From: Pseudomonadota bacterium
Lineage (GTDB): Bacteria > Pseudomonadota > Gammaproteobacteria > Steroidobacterales > Steroidobacteraceae
DNA: 64,000 bases
NCBI GenBank assembly: GCA_023428645.1
Contig: JAEYXD010000124.1
Coordinates: forward strand, 1-64,000
Direction of reading: 5' to 3'
Both the position numbers and the translations under genes were made by a program. The notes beneath the pieces were generated by a model. The model ran no database searches and was not told the DNA's origin. It saw only the letters and a program-made list of their open reading frames with translations. The number at the start of each line of letters is the position of its first letter. The first letter of the stretch is position 1. Below are positions 10,612 to 19,506 of the stretch, one piece after another.

Positions 10612-11625
10612 ATGGCGAAGCAGCAGGACCACAAGCGTAACGGCACGGAGCGTGCCGCGATCCTATTGTTGTCGCTCGGCGAGCATGAAGCCGCCGAGGT
10701 GATGAAGCACATGGGTGCGAAGGACGTGCAGCGCATCGGCGCGGCGATGACGCAGCTGAGCAATGTTTCGCGCAAGGACGTGACGGAGGTGCTCGGCGAG
10801 TTCACGACGACGGTCGAGAACCAGACTTCGCTCGGCGTCGGCGTCGACGATTACCTGCGCAAGGTGTTGATCGGCGCGCTCGGCGAAGACAAGGCCGCGG
10901 GCGTCATCGACCGCATCTTGTTCGGCCGCTCGAGCAAGGGCCTCGAGGCCTTGAAATGGATGGACTCGCGCGCGGTCGCGGAGCTGATCCGCCAGGAGCA
11001 CCCGCAGATCGTTTCCATCGTGCTCGCGTATCTCGATCCGGACCAATCCGCCGAGATCCTCGCGCAGTTTCCGGAGTGGCTGCGCGCGGACGTCATCATG
11101 CGCATCGCGACGCTCGACGGCATCCAGCCGCACGCGCTGCACGAGCTCGACGAGGTGATCGAGAAGCAGTTCGCGGGCAAGACCGGCGCGCTCAAGACCT
11201 CGGTCATCGGCGGCATCAAGACCGCCTCGAACATCCTGAACTTTCTCGACGCGAGCCAGGAGAACGCGCTCATCGAGCACATCCGCAAGGTGGACGAGAA
11301 TCTCGGCACGAAAATCCAGGATCTCATGTTCGTGTTCGCCGACCTGGCCGACATCGACGATCGCGGCATGCAGGAAGTGCTGCGCGCGGTGCCCGGCGAG
11401 CGCCTGCTGCTCGCGCTGAAGGGCGCCGACGACGGGCTCAAGGACAAGATCTTCAAGAACATGTCGCAACGCGCGGCCGAAATGCTCAAGGACGATCTGG
11501 AATCCCGAGGACCGGTGCGCCTGTCGGAAGTCGAAGGTGCGCAGAAGGAAATCCTCGCGATCGTGCGCAAGATGGCCGAGCAGGGGACGATTCAGCTCGG
11601 CGGCAAGGGCGAGGAATTCGTGTGA
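10612..11625 (+). CDS. fliG: Flagellar motor switch protein FliG
   Basis: FliG is the rotor protein that meets the stator and transmits torque; with FliM and FliN it forms the C ring. The 337-residue product has the N-terminal FliF-binding part, the middle domain with an EHPQIVSIVLAYL segment (EHPQ motif), and the C-terminal charged domain (VPGERLLLALKGADDGLKDK, then MSQRAAEMLKDDLESRGPVR). Length and motifs are normal. Its TGA overlaps the GTG start of fliH. Confidence 0.97.
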   Translation: MAKQQDHKRNGTERAAILLLSLGEHEAAEVMKHMGAKDVQRIGAAMTQLSNVSRKDVTEVLGEFTTTVENQTSLGVGVDDYLRKVLIGALGEDKAAGVIDRILFGRSSKGLEALKWMDSRAVAELIRQEHPQIVSIVLAYLDPDQSAEILAQFPEWLRADVIMRIATLDGIQPHALHELDEVIEKQFAGKTGALKTSVIGGIKTASNILNFLDASQENALIEHIRKVDENLGTKIQDLMFVFADLADIDDRGMQEVLRAVPGERLLLALKGADDGLKDKIFKNMSQRAAEMLKDDLESRGPVRLSEVEGAQKEILAIVRKMAEQGTIQLGGKGEEFV

Positions 11626-12245
11626 GCGCGGAGATTGCACGTTGGGATCTGCCGACCGTCAGCGGCAAGACGATTCAGGCGCGCCGTCCGGGCAGGACCG
11701 TCGCGGAGATCGAGGATGTCGAGCGCCGCGCGTACGAAGAGGCCTTTGCTCGCGGCCGTGAAGCCGGCCTCGCGGCCGCGCGCGTCGAAGCCGAGCAAGC
11801 GCTCGCGCAGCTCCAGGCGCAGGTTGGACGCCTGGAGTCGGTGTTCGATACGCTCGGCGCGCCGCTCGCGCACATGAATGAAGAGGTCGGGCAGCAACTG
11901 CTGTCGCTCGCGATGACCATCGCGCGGCAGATCGTGCGCCGCGAGCTCAAGACCGATCCATCGCAAGTGATCGCGATCATTCGCGAGACGGTGTCGCTGC
12001 TGCCGGCGGCGGCGCGCGACGTGCGCGTGCACCTGCATCCGGAGGACGCGGCGATCGTGCGCGAGCGCCTCGCGACGACGACCGCGGAGCGTGCGTGGTC
12101 GATTCTCGAAGATCCGGTGCTGACGCGGGGCGGCTGCAAGGTGACGACCGACAATGCGCTCATCGATGCGCGCGTCGAGACGCGCTTGAACGAGGTGATC
12201 AGCGCGATGCTCGGTGACGAGCGCGCGGCGGGCCGGCACGAATGA
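11622..12245 (+). CDS. fliH: Flagellar assembly protein FliH
   Basis: FliH is the peripheral stator-like protein that holds the export ATPase FliI at the C ring. The 207-residue product has a central Ala/Glu/Arg-rich coiled coil (EEAFARGREAGLAAARVEAE and following) with GxxxG-type spacing, and a conserved C-terminal domain (VHLHPEDAAIVRERL, then DPVLTRGGCKV). The start is the GTG at 11622, overlapping the fliG stop as GTGA, with GAGGAA (11611-11616) as ribosome binding site. Longer upstream open frame lies inside fliG. The end overlaps fliI by 4 bp. Confidence 0.92.
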   Translation: MSAEIARWDLPTVSGKTIQARRPGRTVAEIEDVERRAYEEAFARGREAGLAAARVEAEQALAQLQAQVGRLESVFDTLGAPLAHMNEEVGQQLLSLAMTIARQIVRRELKTDPSQVIAIIRETVSLLPAAARDVRVHLHPEDAAIVRERLATTTAERAWSILEDPVLTRGGCKVTTDNALIDARVETRLNEVISAMLGDERAAGRHE

Positions 12246-13606
12246 GCGCGCCGCACCCCGATCTCGCGGCCGCCTGGTCGCAGCGTCTCGGCGCTGCGCA
12301 GGCGCGCATCGCGCGCGTGCCGCCCCCGGTCGTGGAGGGCGTGCTCACGCGCATGGTCGGGCTGACGCTCGAAGCGAGTGGCTGTCAGGCGGCGGTCGGT
12401 GACCGCTGCGACGTGCTCAGCAGTGACGGCGCCCGCATCGAAGCGGAGGTCGTCGGCTTCGCGGGCGATCGCCTGTTCCTGATGCCGACGGGCGACGTTC
12501 ATGGCTTGAAGCCGAACGCGCGCGTCGTCCCGCGCATCGGCGCGGAGACCGCGCAGGTCGGCGAGCAATTGCTCGGCCGCGTGATCGACGGCGCGGGACG
12601 GCCGCTCGACGGTCTCGGCCCGCTCAATTGCCCGGATCGCGTGCGCTTGACCGGCGCGCCGATCAATCCGCTCGCGCGGCAGCCGATCAGCGAGCCGCTC
12701 GACGTGGGCGTGCGCACGATCAATTCGCTGCTCACCGTCGGCCGCGGTCAGCGCATCGGCCTGTTCGCGGGCAGCGGCGTCGGCAAGAGCGTGCTGCTCG
12801 GCATGATGGCTCGTTATACGAGTGCCGATGTCATCGTCGTCGGACTCATCGGCGAGCGCGGCCGCGAAGTGAAGGAATTCATCGAGCGCATCCTCGGCCC
12901 CGAGGGCCGCCGTCGCGCCGTCGTCGTCGCGACGCCGGCGGACAATCCGCCGCTCATGCGCTTGCACGGCGCGTGGCGTGCAACCGCGATCGCCGAATAT
13001 TTCCGCGAGCAGGGCAAGAGCGTGCTGCTGCTGATGGATTCACTCACGCGCGTCGCTCAGGCGCAGCGCGAGATCGGCCTTGCGATCGGCGAGGCGCCCG
13101 CGACGAAGGGCTACCCGCCCTCGGTGTTCGCGCGCCTGCCGGCGCTCGTCGAGCGCGCGGGCAACGGCATCGAAGGCGGCGGCTCGATCACGGCGTTCTA
13201 CACCGTGTTGACGGAGGGTGACGATCAGCAGGATCCGATCGCCGATGCGGCGCGCGCGATTCTCGACGGTCATGTCGTACTGTCGCGCCGCATCGCCGAA
13301 TCCGGGCAGTTCCCCGCGATCGACGTCGAAGCGTCGATCAGCCGCGTGATGCAGGAGATCGTGCCGAAGCCGCACTCGGACACGGCGCGCCGCTTCCGGC
13401 AGACACTGTCGACGTTCTCTCAGAACCGCGATCTCATCGCCATCGGCGCGTATCAGAAGGGCACCGACCCGCGCATCGATGCCGCGCTCGCCGCATGGCC
13501 GAGCCTGCAGCGGTTCTTGCAGCAGGACATGCACGAGCGCGTCGATTACGCGCGCAGCCTGCAGGAGTTGTTCGCGGTCGCGGGCGAGCCGCCGCCCGCG
13601 AAGTAG
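12242..13606 (+). CDS. fliI: Flagellum-specific export ATPase FliI
   Basis: FliI is the hexameric ATPase of the flagellar type III secretion system; it unfolds and feeds substrates into the gate. The 454-residue product shows the F1-beta-like fold with Walker A AGSGVGKS, the catalytic GLIGERGREVKEF segment and Walker B VLLLMDSLTR. The length is standard. The gene overlaps fliH as ATGA and is followed 6 bp later by fliJ, which encodes its stalk partner. Confidence 0.97.
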   Translation: MSAPHPDLAAAWSQRLGAAQARIARVPPPVVEGVLTRMVGLTLEASGCQAAVGDRCDVLSSDGARIEAEVVGFAGDRLFLMPTGDVHGLKPNARVVPRIGAETAQVGEQLLGRVIDGAGRPLDGLGPLNCPDRVRLTGAPINPLARQPISEPLDVGVRTINSLLTVGRGQRIGLFAGSGVGKSVLLGMMARYTSADVIVVGLIGERGREVKEFIERILGPEGRRRAVVVATPADNPPLMRLHGAWRATAIAEYFREQGKSVLLLMDSLTRVAQAQREIGLAIGEAPATKGYPPSVFARLPALVERAGNGIEGGGSITAFYTVLTEGDDQQDPIADAARAILDGHVVLSRRIAESGQFPAIDVEASISRVMQEIVPKPHSDTARRFRQTLSTFSQNRDLIAIGAYQKGTDPRIDAALAAWPSLQRFLQQDMHERVDYARSLQELFAVAGEPPPAK

Positions 13607-13612
13607 TGAGCC

Positions 13613-14059
13613 ATGACGCGCAGCCAACGCCTCAAGCCCGTGCAGGATGTCATCGAGAGCGCCGAGAAGCGCCTCGCGCAAAGCCTCGCGGCGTTCGAAC
13701 GGCGCGTGACCGAAGCGGAAAGCAAGCTCAGCGAGCTCACGCGGTACCGCGGCGATTACGAGCAGCAGTTCGCGCAGCGCGCGGCGACCGGGATGGGCGT
13801 CGCGGAGTTGCGGGATTACCAGGCATTTCTCGCGCGGCTCACCGAAGCGATGCGCCAGCAGCACTCGATCGTGCAGCGCGCGCGCGCCGATCGGGATCTC
13901 GAGCGCGTGCGCTGGCAGGACGCGGCGAAGCGCTCGAAAGCGCTCGACCACGTCGTGACGCAGTGGCACGTCGAGGAGCGGCGCACTGCCGACCGCCGCG
14001 ATCAGCGCGACACCGATGAGCGCGCCCAACGTATCTCGAAGCCGGATTTTCATTCATGA
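13613..14059 (+). CDS. fliJ: Flagellar export stalk protein FliJ
   Basis: FliJ is the small coiled-coil protein that inserts in the FliI ring like the gamma subunit of F1 and contacts FlhA. The 148-residue product is almost fully helical, charged and without Cys or Trp-rich cores (RLKPVQDVIESAEKRLAQSL and onward). FliJ sequences diverge strongly, so identity rests on helical character, length and position between fliI and fliK. The stop overlaps fliK as ATGA. Confidence 0.88.
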   Translation: MTRSQRLKPVQDVIESAEKRLAQSLAAFERRVTEAESKLSELTRYRGDYEQQFAQRAATGMGVAELRDYQAFLARLTEAMRQQHSIVQRARADRDLERVRWQDAAKRSKALDHVVTQWHVEERRTADRRDQRDTDERAQRISKPDFHS

Positions 14060-14964
14060 ACGCCACGGCCTTACCGCTTCCCGTTGCCGCCGTCCCGACG
14101 CCGCCGCCCGCCGAACCGGCCGCGGCGCCGCTGGCGAACGGCGCCTCCGAGCCGACGAATTTCGTGCTGGCGCTCGCGCAGATGCTCGGCGTGAGCGCGC
14201 CGTCGACGCAGCTCGAACCGGACACGAGCGGCACCGCGACCGATGACGTCGCGGGCGAAGCGCAGGCGGACGCGCTCGCGCTGCTGCCGTTGCCGCTCGT
14301 TCCGGCGCCGCCGCCAGCAGCGTCACAGCAAGGAGGCGAGCCCGACCCGCTGGAACTGCTGGGGCTGACGGGTGGCAGCGAGCGTGCGGCCGCGCGCGAT
14401 GCGGCGCTGCTGCAGGCGCTGACCGAGCGCTTGGCCGGCACCCGCACCGACCCGGACTCGCAGGACGCGCAATTGCCGAGCGGTGCGCTGTCGTCGCTGG
14501 AAGCAACCCAGCAGCGCGTGCCGGCGGCGACAGTCGCACAAGCCCGGCCGACGTTGCAGCAGCCTGTCGGCACGCGCGCGTGGGCGGACGAACTCGGCAC
14601 GCGGCTGACAATGATGACGGAGAAGGGCCAGCACACGGCATCGCTGCGCCTGTCGCCGGAGCATCTGGGACCGCTCGAGGTCCGCATCGCGATGCGCGAC
14701 GACCAGGCATCGGTGTGGTTCGGTGCGGCGCATGCGGACACCCGGGCGGCGATCGAGCACGCGCTGCCGCGTCTACGCGAACTGTTCGAGGCGCAGGGGA
14801 TGTCGCTGGCCGACGCGGGCGTATTTCGCGAGCCGCCGAAGCAGCCTTCCACGGAGCAGCCGAGCGGCGAGCAGCTTCGTGGCGGTCAGGAGGCTGGGGC
14901 GGCCGGTGAGGCCCCCGCGGCGCCAGCGCGTGTGCAACTGGGACTGCTGGACGCGTATGCCTGA
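14056..14964 (+). CDS. fliK: Flagellar hook-length control protein FliK
   Basis: FliK measures hook length and switches export specificity through FlhB. The 302-residue product is on the short side for the family. Its first about 180 residues are Pro/Ala/Gln-rich and low-complexity, as expected for the ruler part. The conserved Flg_hook domain follows (about 185-265), with SLRLSPEHLGPLEVRIAMRD then AALPRLRELF-type helices and a GMSLADAGVF segment. It ends the fliE-fliK group; a hairpin follows and fliL has its own promoter. Confidence 0.9.
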   Translation: MNATALPLPVAAVPTPPPAEPAAAPLANGASEPTNFVLALAQMLGVSAPSTQLEPDTSGTATDDVAGEAQADALALLPLPLVPAPPPAASQQGGEPDPLELLGLTGGSERAAARDAALLQALTERLAGTRTDPDSQDAQLPSGALSSLEATQQRVPAATVAQARPTLQQPVGTRAWADELGTRLTMMTEKGQHTASLRLSPEHLGPLEVRIAMRDDQASVWFGAAHADTRAAIEHALPRLRELFEAQGMSLADAGVFREPPKQPSTEQPSGEQLRGGQEAGAAGEAPAAPARVQLGLLDAYA

Positions 14965-15003
14965 GCGCCTCTGAATGAGCCCGCTCCCGTTCGGGAGAGG
15001 CGC
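14965..15003 (+). terminator. Hairpin after fliK
   Basis: Directly after the fliK stop an outer repeat gcgcctct/agaggcgc (14965-14972 and 14996-15003) encloses a ctcccg-tt-cgggag hairpin (14984-14997); the two can form alternately because they share bases. A weak T-containing tail (caacttt) follows. It marks the border between the fliE-K and fliL-flhB transcripts. Confidence 0.5.
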
Positions 15004-15105
15004 CGTCAACTTTCTGTCGCACGCCGTTCCATGTGCGGCATTTCACACTTCTGATTTCGCGATTTTCCGCGCCCGATCAATCACTTAATCGACGCCACGA
15101 GCCTG

Positions 15106-15121
15106 TGGCATGTCGCTTGCT
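15106..15121 (+). promoter_or_regulatory. Sigma-54 promoter of fliL
   Basis: TGGCATG-TCGC-TTGCT is a near-perfect RpoN promoter, with GG (15107-15108) and GC (15119-15120) 10 nt apart. An in-frame ATG at 15110 lies within it, which excludes the longest open frame as the fliL start. Confidence 0.85.
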
Positions 15122-15184
15122 AATCATCTCCTCGAGCGCGGCGCGAGCCGCGACCAATCACGCGATTCGCCGAGGATGACGTTG

Positions 15185-15685
15185 ATGAGTGATGCGAAAA
15201 CGGAAGCAGCCGCTGCGCCGGCACCGAAGGGCAAGCCCTGGCTGATGGTCGTCGTCGTGCTGGCCGCGCTCGCGGTGGGCGCCGGCGGCGTCATGTTCTA
15301 CCTGGGCAGCCAGGCGACGAAAGACGCCACGGCCGAGCCCGCGGAAAAGAAAAAAGTCGTGGCGCCGGCGCAATACGTCGAGCTCGATCCGCCATTCGTC
15401 GCGAACTTCGAGGCGAAGGGCTTGATGCGCTTCCTGCAGGTCACGGTCGAAATCATGACCCGTGACGCCACGACCGTGGATCTCATCAGGAAGAACGATC
15501 CGCTGATCCGCAACGATCTCATCATGCTGTTCAGCAGCCAGCGCTACGAGGACATCAGTACGCGCGAAGGCAAGGACAAGCTGCGCGCCGCCGCGCTCGA
15601 AGTCGTCGCCAATGCCGTCACGGCCGAAGGCGGCGACGGCGCGAAGGTCGAGCAGCTCTATTTCACGTCCTTCGTGATGCAGTAA
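15185..15685 (+). CDS. fliL: Flagellar basal body-associated protein FliL
   Basis: FliL is an inner-membrane protein that surrounds the stator units and supports torque. The 166-residue product has a short cytoplasmic tail, one membrane helix (about residues 16-38, PWLMVVVVLAALAVGAGGVM) and a periplasmic stomatin-like domain. The ATG at 15185 is chosen because GAGG (15172-15175) lies 9 nt upstream and because longer starts fall in or next to the sigma-54 promoter. It is the first gene of the fliLMNOPQR-flhB group. Confidence 0.93.
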   Translation: MSDAKTEAAAAPAPKGKPWLMVVVVLAALAVGAGGVMFYLGSQATKDATAEPAEKKKVVAPAQYVELDPPFVANFEAKGLMRFLQVTVEIMTRDATTVDLIRKNDPLIRNDLIMLFSSQRYEDISTREGKDKLRAAALEVVANAVTAEGGDGAKVEQLYFTSFVMQ

Positions 15686-15734
15686 CCCGGCCGAGCGCCA
15701 TCACTCACTCAAACACCACCATTCGCCAACCGTC

Positions 15735-16742
15735 ATGTCAGGCCACGACGTATTAAGCCAAGACGAAATTGATGCCTTGCTGCACGGCGTCGACAGCGGC
15801 GCCGTCAAGACCGAGGACAGCGCCGCGCCGAACGAAGTGCGGCAATACGATTTCACGAACCAGGTGCGCATCGTTCGCGGACGCATGCCGACGCTCGAGA
15901 TGATCAACGAGCGCTTCGCCCGCCTGTTCCGCACGAGCCTCTTCAACATGCTGCGCCGGGCGCCGGAAGTCGCGGTCGCGCCGATCCGCATGCAGAAATT
16001 CAGCGAGTACGTGCACTCGCTGCACGTCCCGACGAACCTCAATCTGGTGAAGATCCTGCCGCTTCGCGGCACCGGCCTGGTCGTGCTCGACCCCAAGTTC
16101 GTCTTCACCGTCGTCGACAATTTCTTCGGCGGCAACGGCCGCTTCGCGAAGATCGAAGGCCGCGAGTTCACCGCGACCGAGCAGCGCGTCATCCACATGC
16201 TGCTCAAGCACGTGTTCGCCGACTGCAAGGAAGCGTGGTCGCACGTCGCTCGCCTCGATATCGAATACCTCAACTCCGAGATCAACCCGCACTTCGCGAA
16301 CATCGTGAGCCCGACGGAAATCGTCGTCGTCACGAGCTTCCACATCGAGCTCGATGGCGGCGGCGGCGACGTGCACATCACGATGCCGTACTCGATGCTC
16401 GAGCCGATGCGCGAGCTGCTCGACGCCGGCGTCGCGAGCGATCGCGTCGAGCACGACGAGCGCTGGATGGTCGCGCTGAAGGATGAAATCGCGGATGCCG
16501 AGGTCGAGCTCACGACGATGCTCGGCCGCGGCCGCATCACGATGCAGCAGCTCATCGACTTGCAGCCGGGCGACATCCTGCCGTGCGATTTCACCGGCCG
16601 CGCGACGGTCCTGGCCGAAGACGTGCCGATCTTTCGCGGCACGTTCGGCGTCTCGCACGGCCAACAGGCCGTGCAGATCGACGAGCGCATCACGCGCCAC
16701 AAGCCGAAGCTGCTCGACACCTTGCTCGCCCAAAAGCCCTGA
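15735..16742 (+). CDS. fliM: Flagellar motor switch protein FliM
   Basis: FliM is the C-ring protein that receives phosphorylated CheY. The 335-residue product begins with the CheY-binding peptide (LSQDEIDALLHGV). It continues with the CheC-like middle domain, including GTGLVVLDPKFVFTVVDNFF, and ends in a SpoA domain (LQPGDILPCDF, then AVQIDERITRH). The length and motifs are normal. Intact binding peptide plus cheY/cheZ in the window indicate a switchable motor. Confidence 0.97.
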   Translation: MSGHDVLSQDEIDALLHGVDSGAVKTEDSAAPNEVRQYDFTNQVRIVRGRMPTLEMINERFARLFRTSLFNMLRRAPEVAVAPIRMQKFSEYVHSLHVPTNLNLVKILPLRGTGLVVLDPKFVFTVVDNFFGGNGRFAKIEGREFTATEQRVIHMLLKHVFADCKEAWSHVARLDIEYLNSEINPHFANIVSPTEIVVVTSFHIELDGGGGDVHITMPYSMLEPMRELLDAGVASDRVEHDERWMVALKDEIADAEVELTTMLGRGRITMQQLIDLQPGDILPCDFTGRATVLAEDVPIFRGTFGVSHGQQAVQIDERITRHKPKLLDTLLAQKP

Positions 16743-16800
16743 CCACCCACGCATCCGCATCGCTTTCGAGAAGCCACGACTCGCAACGGAAAAACAGTCC

Positions 16801-17130
16801 ATGAGCAAATCCGACGCACGCGCCGCACAGTTCGGCGATCTGCATGACCAAGGCACGCCGGAAAGCGGCGACGTCAATCTCGACGTCATCCTCGACGTGC
16901 CGGTGACGTTGTCGATGGAAGTCGGCCGCACGCGAATTCCGATCCGCAATCTCCTGCAGCTCAACCAGGGCTACGTCGTGGAGCTCGATCGCGCCGCGGG
17001 CGAGCCGCTCGACGTGTTCGTCAACGGCACGCTCATCGCGCACGGCGAAGTGGTCGTCGTGAACGAAAAATTCGGCATTCGCCTGACGGACGTGATCTCG
17101 CCGGCGGAGCGGATCAAGAAACTGAAATGA
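16801..17130 (+). CDS. fliN: Flagellar motor switch protein FliN
   Basis: FliN is the small C-ring protein that forms the lower ring with FliM and docks FliH-FliI. The 109-residue product is almost entirely a SpoA domain (ILDVPVTLSMEVGRTRIPIR, then LNQGYVVELDRAAGEPLDVF), ending in RLTDVISPAERIKKLK. The ATG at 16801 follows a 58-bp gap after fliM; the open frame extends upstream into fliM but has no fitting start. The stop overlaps fliO as ATGA. Confidence 0.96.
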   Translation: MSKSDARAAQFGDLHDQGTPESGDVNLDVILDVPVTLSMEVGRTRIPIRNLLQLNQGYVVELDRAAGEPLDVFVNGTLIAHGEVVVVNEKFGIRLTDVISPAERIKKLK

Positions 17131-17630
17131 CGAACTCACGCGGACGCGCGCGGCGCGCGGCGACGTACCTCGCCAGCGCCTTCGCGGTCACTCTCATGGC
17201 GTGCGCCGCGTTCGCGGCCGAGCCCGACAAGCCGTTCGCAGCACCGCAGGCCGCCGAGCGCGTCGCGACGCCCGGCGCGGGCAGCCTCGTACAGGTGACG
17301 TTGTCGCTCGTGCTCGTGCTCGGGGCGGTGTTCGCGGCGGCGTGGCTGGTGCGGCGCGTGAAGACGTTCGGCCGCTTCGCTTCCGGCCCGATCGAGATCA
17401 TCGCGGACGTGTCAGTCGGTACGAAGGAGCGCGCCGTGCTCGTGCAGGTCGGCGGCAAGCAGTTGCTGCTCGGCGTGGCGCCGGGACGCGTGACCACGTT
17501 GCACGTGCTCGACGAGCCGGTGAGCGCGGGAGCGCGGCCGATGGACGGTGGCGCCCAGCGCAGTGCGGAGGCGCAGCTTGCGCAACGTCCCGATTTCAAG
17601 TCGATTTTCAAGCGGAGTCTGGGTTTGTGA
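17127..17630 (+). CDS. fliO: Flagellar biosynthesis protein FliO
   Basis: FliO is a small membrane protein that helps assemble the FliP ring of the export gate. The 167-residue product has an N-terminal hydrophobic segment (YLASAFAVTLMACAAFAAE), a membrane helix near 52-75 (LVQVTLSLVLVLGAVFAAAW) and a basic cytoplasmic domain with IEIIADVSVGTKERAVLVQV, typical of FliO. It overlaps fliN (ATGA) and fliP (GTGA). Confidence 0.9.
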   Translation: MTNSRGRARRAATYLASAFAVTLMACAAFAAEPDKPFAAPQAAERVATPGAGSLVQVTLSLVLVLGAVFAAAWLVRRVKTFGRFASGPIEIIADVSVGTKERAVLVQVGGKQLLLGVAPGRVTTLHVLDEPVSAGARPMDGGAQRSAEAQLAQRPDFKSIFKRSLGL

Positions 17631-18418
17631 GGAAGTGGTTCAAGGGACCGCGCGGTCGAGTGCGTATGCGCCATATGTTGCTGGCGCTGTGCACGATGTT
17701 GCCGCTCGCGTTCGTGTCGTTCGGCGCGTTCGCGCAGGCGCAGGGCATTCCGGCCGTTACCGTGTCGACGGCGGCGGGCGGCGGGCAGACGTATTCGCTG
17801 ACGCTGCAGATTCTCATCTTGATGACGGCGGTCACGCTGCTGCCGGGCATCGTGCTGATGATGACCTCGTTCACGCGCATCGTGATCGTGCTCGCGATCC
17901 TGCGGCAGGCGCTCGGCGCGGGCCAGGCGCCGCCGAACCAGGTGCTGATCGGCCTGTCGCTGTTCCTCACGCTGTTCGTCATGGGACCGGTCGTCGACCG
18001 CATCAACACCGAGGCGGTGCAGCCCTACATGGCGGGAACGATCGACGCGACGGCGGCGATGAACCTCGGCGTCGACCCGCTGAAGCGCTTCATGCTCGAT
18101 CAAACGCGCGAAAGCGACATTGCGACGTTCGTGCGCATTTCGGGCGGGCAGGGCTTCGACAAGCCCGAGGATGTGCCGCTGCGCATTCTCGTGCCGGCGT
18201 TCGCCACGAGCGAGCTGAAATCGGCGTTCCAGATCGGCTTCTTGATCTTCATTCCATTCGTGATCATCGACCTCGTCGTCGCGAGCGTGCTGATGTCGAT
18301 GGGCATGATGATGCTGTCGCCCGTGCTCATCTCGCTTCCGTTCAAGCTGATGCTGTTCGTGCTCGTCGACGGCTGGGCGCTCGTGATGGGCACGCTCGCC
18401 GCGAGCTTCTACACATAG
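17627..18418 (+). CDS. fliP: Flagellar export gate protein FliP
   Basis: FliP forms the core of the export gate with FliQ and FliR. It has a cleavable signal sequence (MLLALCTMLPLAFVSFGAFA region), then the family core with LPGIVLMMTSFTRIVIVLAI and conserved later helices ending in LPFKLMLFVLVDGWALVMGT. The GTG at 17627 is chosen (263 residues) because it overlaps the fliO stop as GTGA and has GGAG (17614-17617) 9 nt upstream. The ATG at 17666 would give a more usual 250 residues with a shorter signal-peptide n-region, but has no clear ribosome binding site. Confidence 0.93.
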   Translation: MRKWFKGPRGRVRMRHMLLALCTMLPLAFVSFGAFAQAQGIPAVTVSTAAGGGQTYSLTLQILILMTAVTLLPGIVLMMTSFTRIVIVLAILRQALGAGQAPPNQVLIGLSLFLTLFVMGPVVDRINTEAVQPYMAGTIDATAAMNLGVDPLKRFMLDQTRESDIATFVRISGGQGFDKPEDVPLRILVPAFATSELKSAFQIGFLIFIPFVIIDLVVASVLMSMGMMMLSPVLISLPFKLMLFVLVDGWALVMGTLAASFYT

Positions 18419-18428
18419 GCATGCGCAA

Positions 18429-18698
18429 ATGACTCCAGAAACCATCATGACGATCGGCCAGCGCGCGCTCGAAATCACGATGATGCTCGCGGCGCCGCTC
18501 CTGATCGCCGCGCTCGTCATCGGTCTGCTCGTCGGCGTGTTCCAGGCCGCGACGCAGATCAACGAGATGACGCTGTCGTTCATTCCGAAGCTCCTCGGCA
18601 TGGCGGCCACGCTGGTGATCGCCGGCCCGTGGATGCTGAAAGTGATCGTCGGGTATACGCGCGAGCTGTTCGAGGCGATCCCGGGGCTGATCGGCTAA
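18429..18698 (+). CDS. fliQ: Flagellar export gate protein FliQ
   Basis: FliQ is a two-helix membrane hairpin of the FliPQR export gate. The 89-residue product has the family start (TPETIMTIGQRALEITMMLA), two membrane helices and the conserved QAATQINEMTLSFIPK stretch between them. The length is standard. It lies 10 bp after fliP and 21 bp before fliR. Confidence 0.96.
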   Translation: MTPETIMTIGQRALEITMMLAAPLLIAALVIGLLVGVFQAATQINEMTLSFIPKLLGMAATLVIAGPWMLKVIVGYTRELFEAIPGLIG

Positions 18699-18719
18699 CG
18701 GCCGACGACGAGAAGCGGC

Positions 18720-19505
18720 GTGATCGCGCTCACCACCGGCCAGCTCGAAGCCTGGCTCGCCATGTACATCTGGCCGTTCTTCCGGATCGGCGCGTGTTTC
18801 ATGGTGGCGCCGGTATTCGGCGCGCGGTTCGTGCCGGCGCGGCTGCGGCTGTTCGTCGCGGGGGCGATCACGTTGATCGTCGCGCCGCTCGTGCCGCCGA
18901 CGGACGTCGTGCCGTTCTCGATTCAAGGCGCGATCGTCACGATTCAACAGGTCATCATCGGCGTCGCGATGGGCTTCGCGCTGCAGGTCGTGTTCGATGC
19001 GCTCGCGATGGGTGGGCAGTTGTTGTCGAACTCGATGGGGCTCGGCTTCGCCTACAACGTCGACCCGATGCGCGGCACGGGCACGCCGGTGCTCGGCCAG
19101 CTTTACATGCTGCTCGTCACGCTCACGTTCCTCGCGATCAACGGCCACCTGGTGCTGATCGAGATTCTCGCGGAGGGCTTCACGACGCTGCCCGTCGGCA
19201 CGCTGGGATTCGGCAGCAGCACGCTCTGGACGGTCGCCTCCTGGGGGACGCATCTGTTCATGGGATCGCTGATGGTGGCGTTGCCAGGCATGACGGCGCT
19301 GCTCATCGTCAATCTGGCGTTCGGCGTGATGAGCCGGGCCGCGCCGACCTTGAATATGTTCGCGATCGGCTTTCCCATCACGTTGATTTTCGGTCTCGTG
19401 ATCGTGTTCGCGGGCCTGCCGGCCGTGCAAGCGACGTTCATCGAATCGATCGAGCAAGTATTTGGCGTCATGAGGGAGATGCTGGCCGGCAACGGTCCGC
19501 AGTGA
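18720..19505 (+). CDS. fliR: Flagellar export gate protein FliR
   Basis: FliR completes the FliP5-FliQ4-FliR1 gate. The 261-residue product is highly hydrophobic, with the family features PVFGARFVPARLRLFVAGAI near the N-terminus and GQLLSNSMGLGFAYNVDPM in the middle. The start is GTG at 18720 with GAGAAG upstream. Its stop is one base before the flhB ATG. Confidence 0.95.
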   Translation: MIALTTGQLEAWLAMYIWPFFRIGACFMVAPVFGARFVPARLRLFVAGAITLIVAPLVPPTDVVPFSIQGAIVTIQQVIIGVAMGFALQVVFDALAMGGQLLSNSMGLGFAYNVDPMRGTGTPVLGQLYMLLVTLTFLAINGHLVLIEILAEGFTTLPVGTLGFGSSTLWTVASWGTHLFMGSLMVALPGMTALLIVNLAFGVMSRAAPTLNMFAIGFPITLIFGLVIVFAGLPAVQATFIESIEQVFGVMREMLAGNGPQ

Positions 19506-19506
19506 C

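Noticed and set aside
15110..15184. N-terminal extension of FliL starting at ATG 15110
   Set aside because: The ATG lies inside the sigma-54 promoter, and a better-spaced ribosome binding site precedes 15185.
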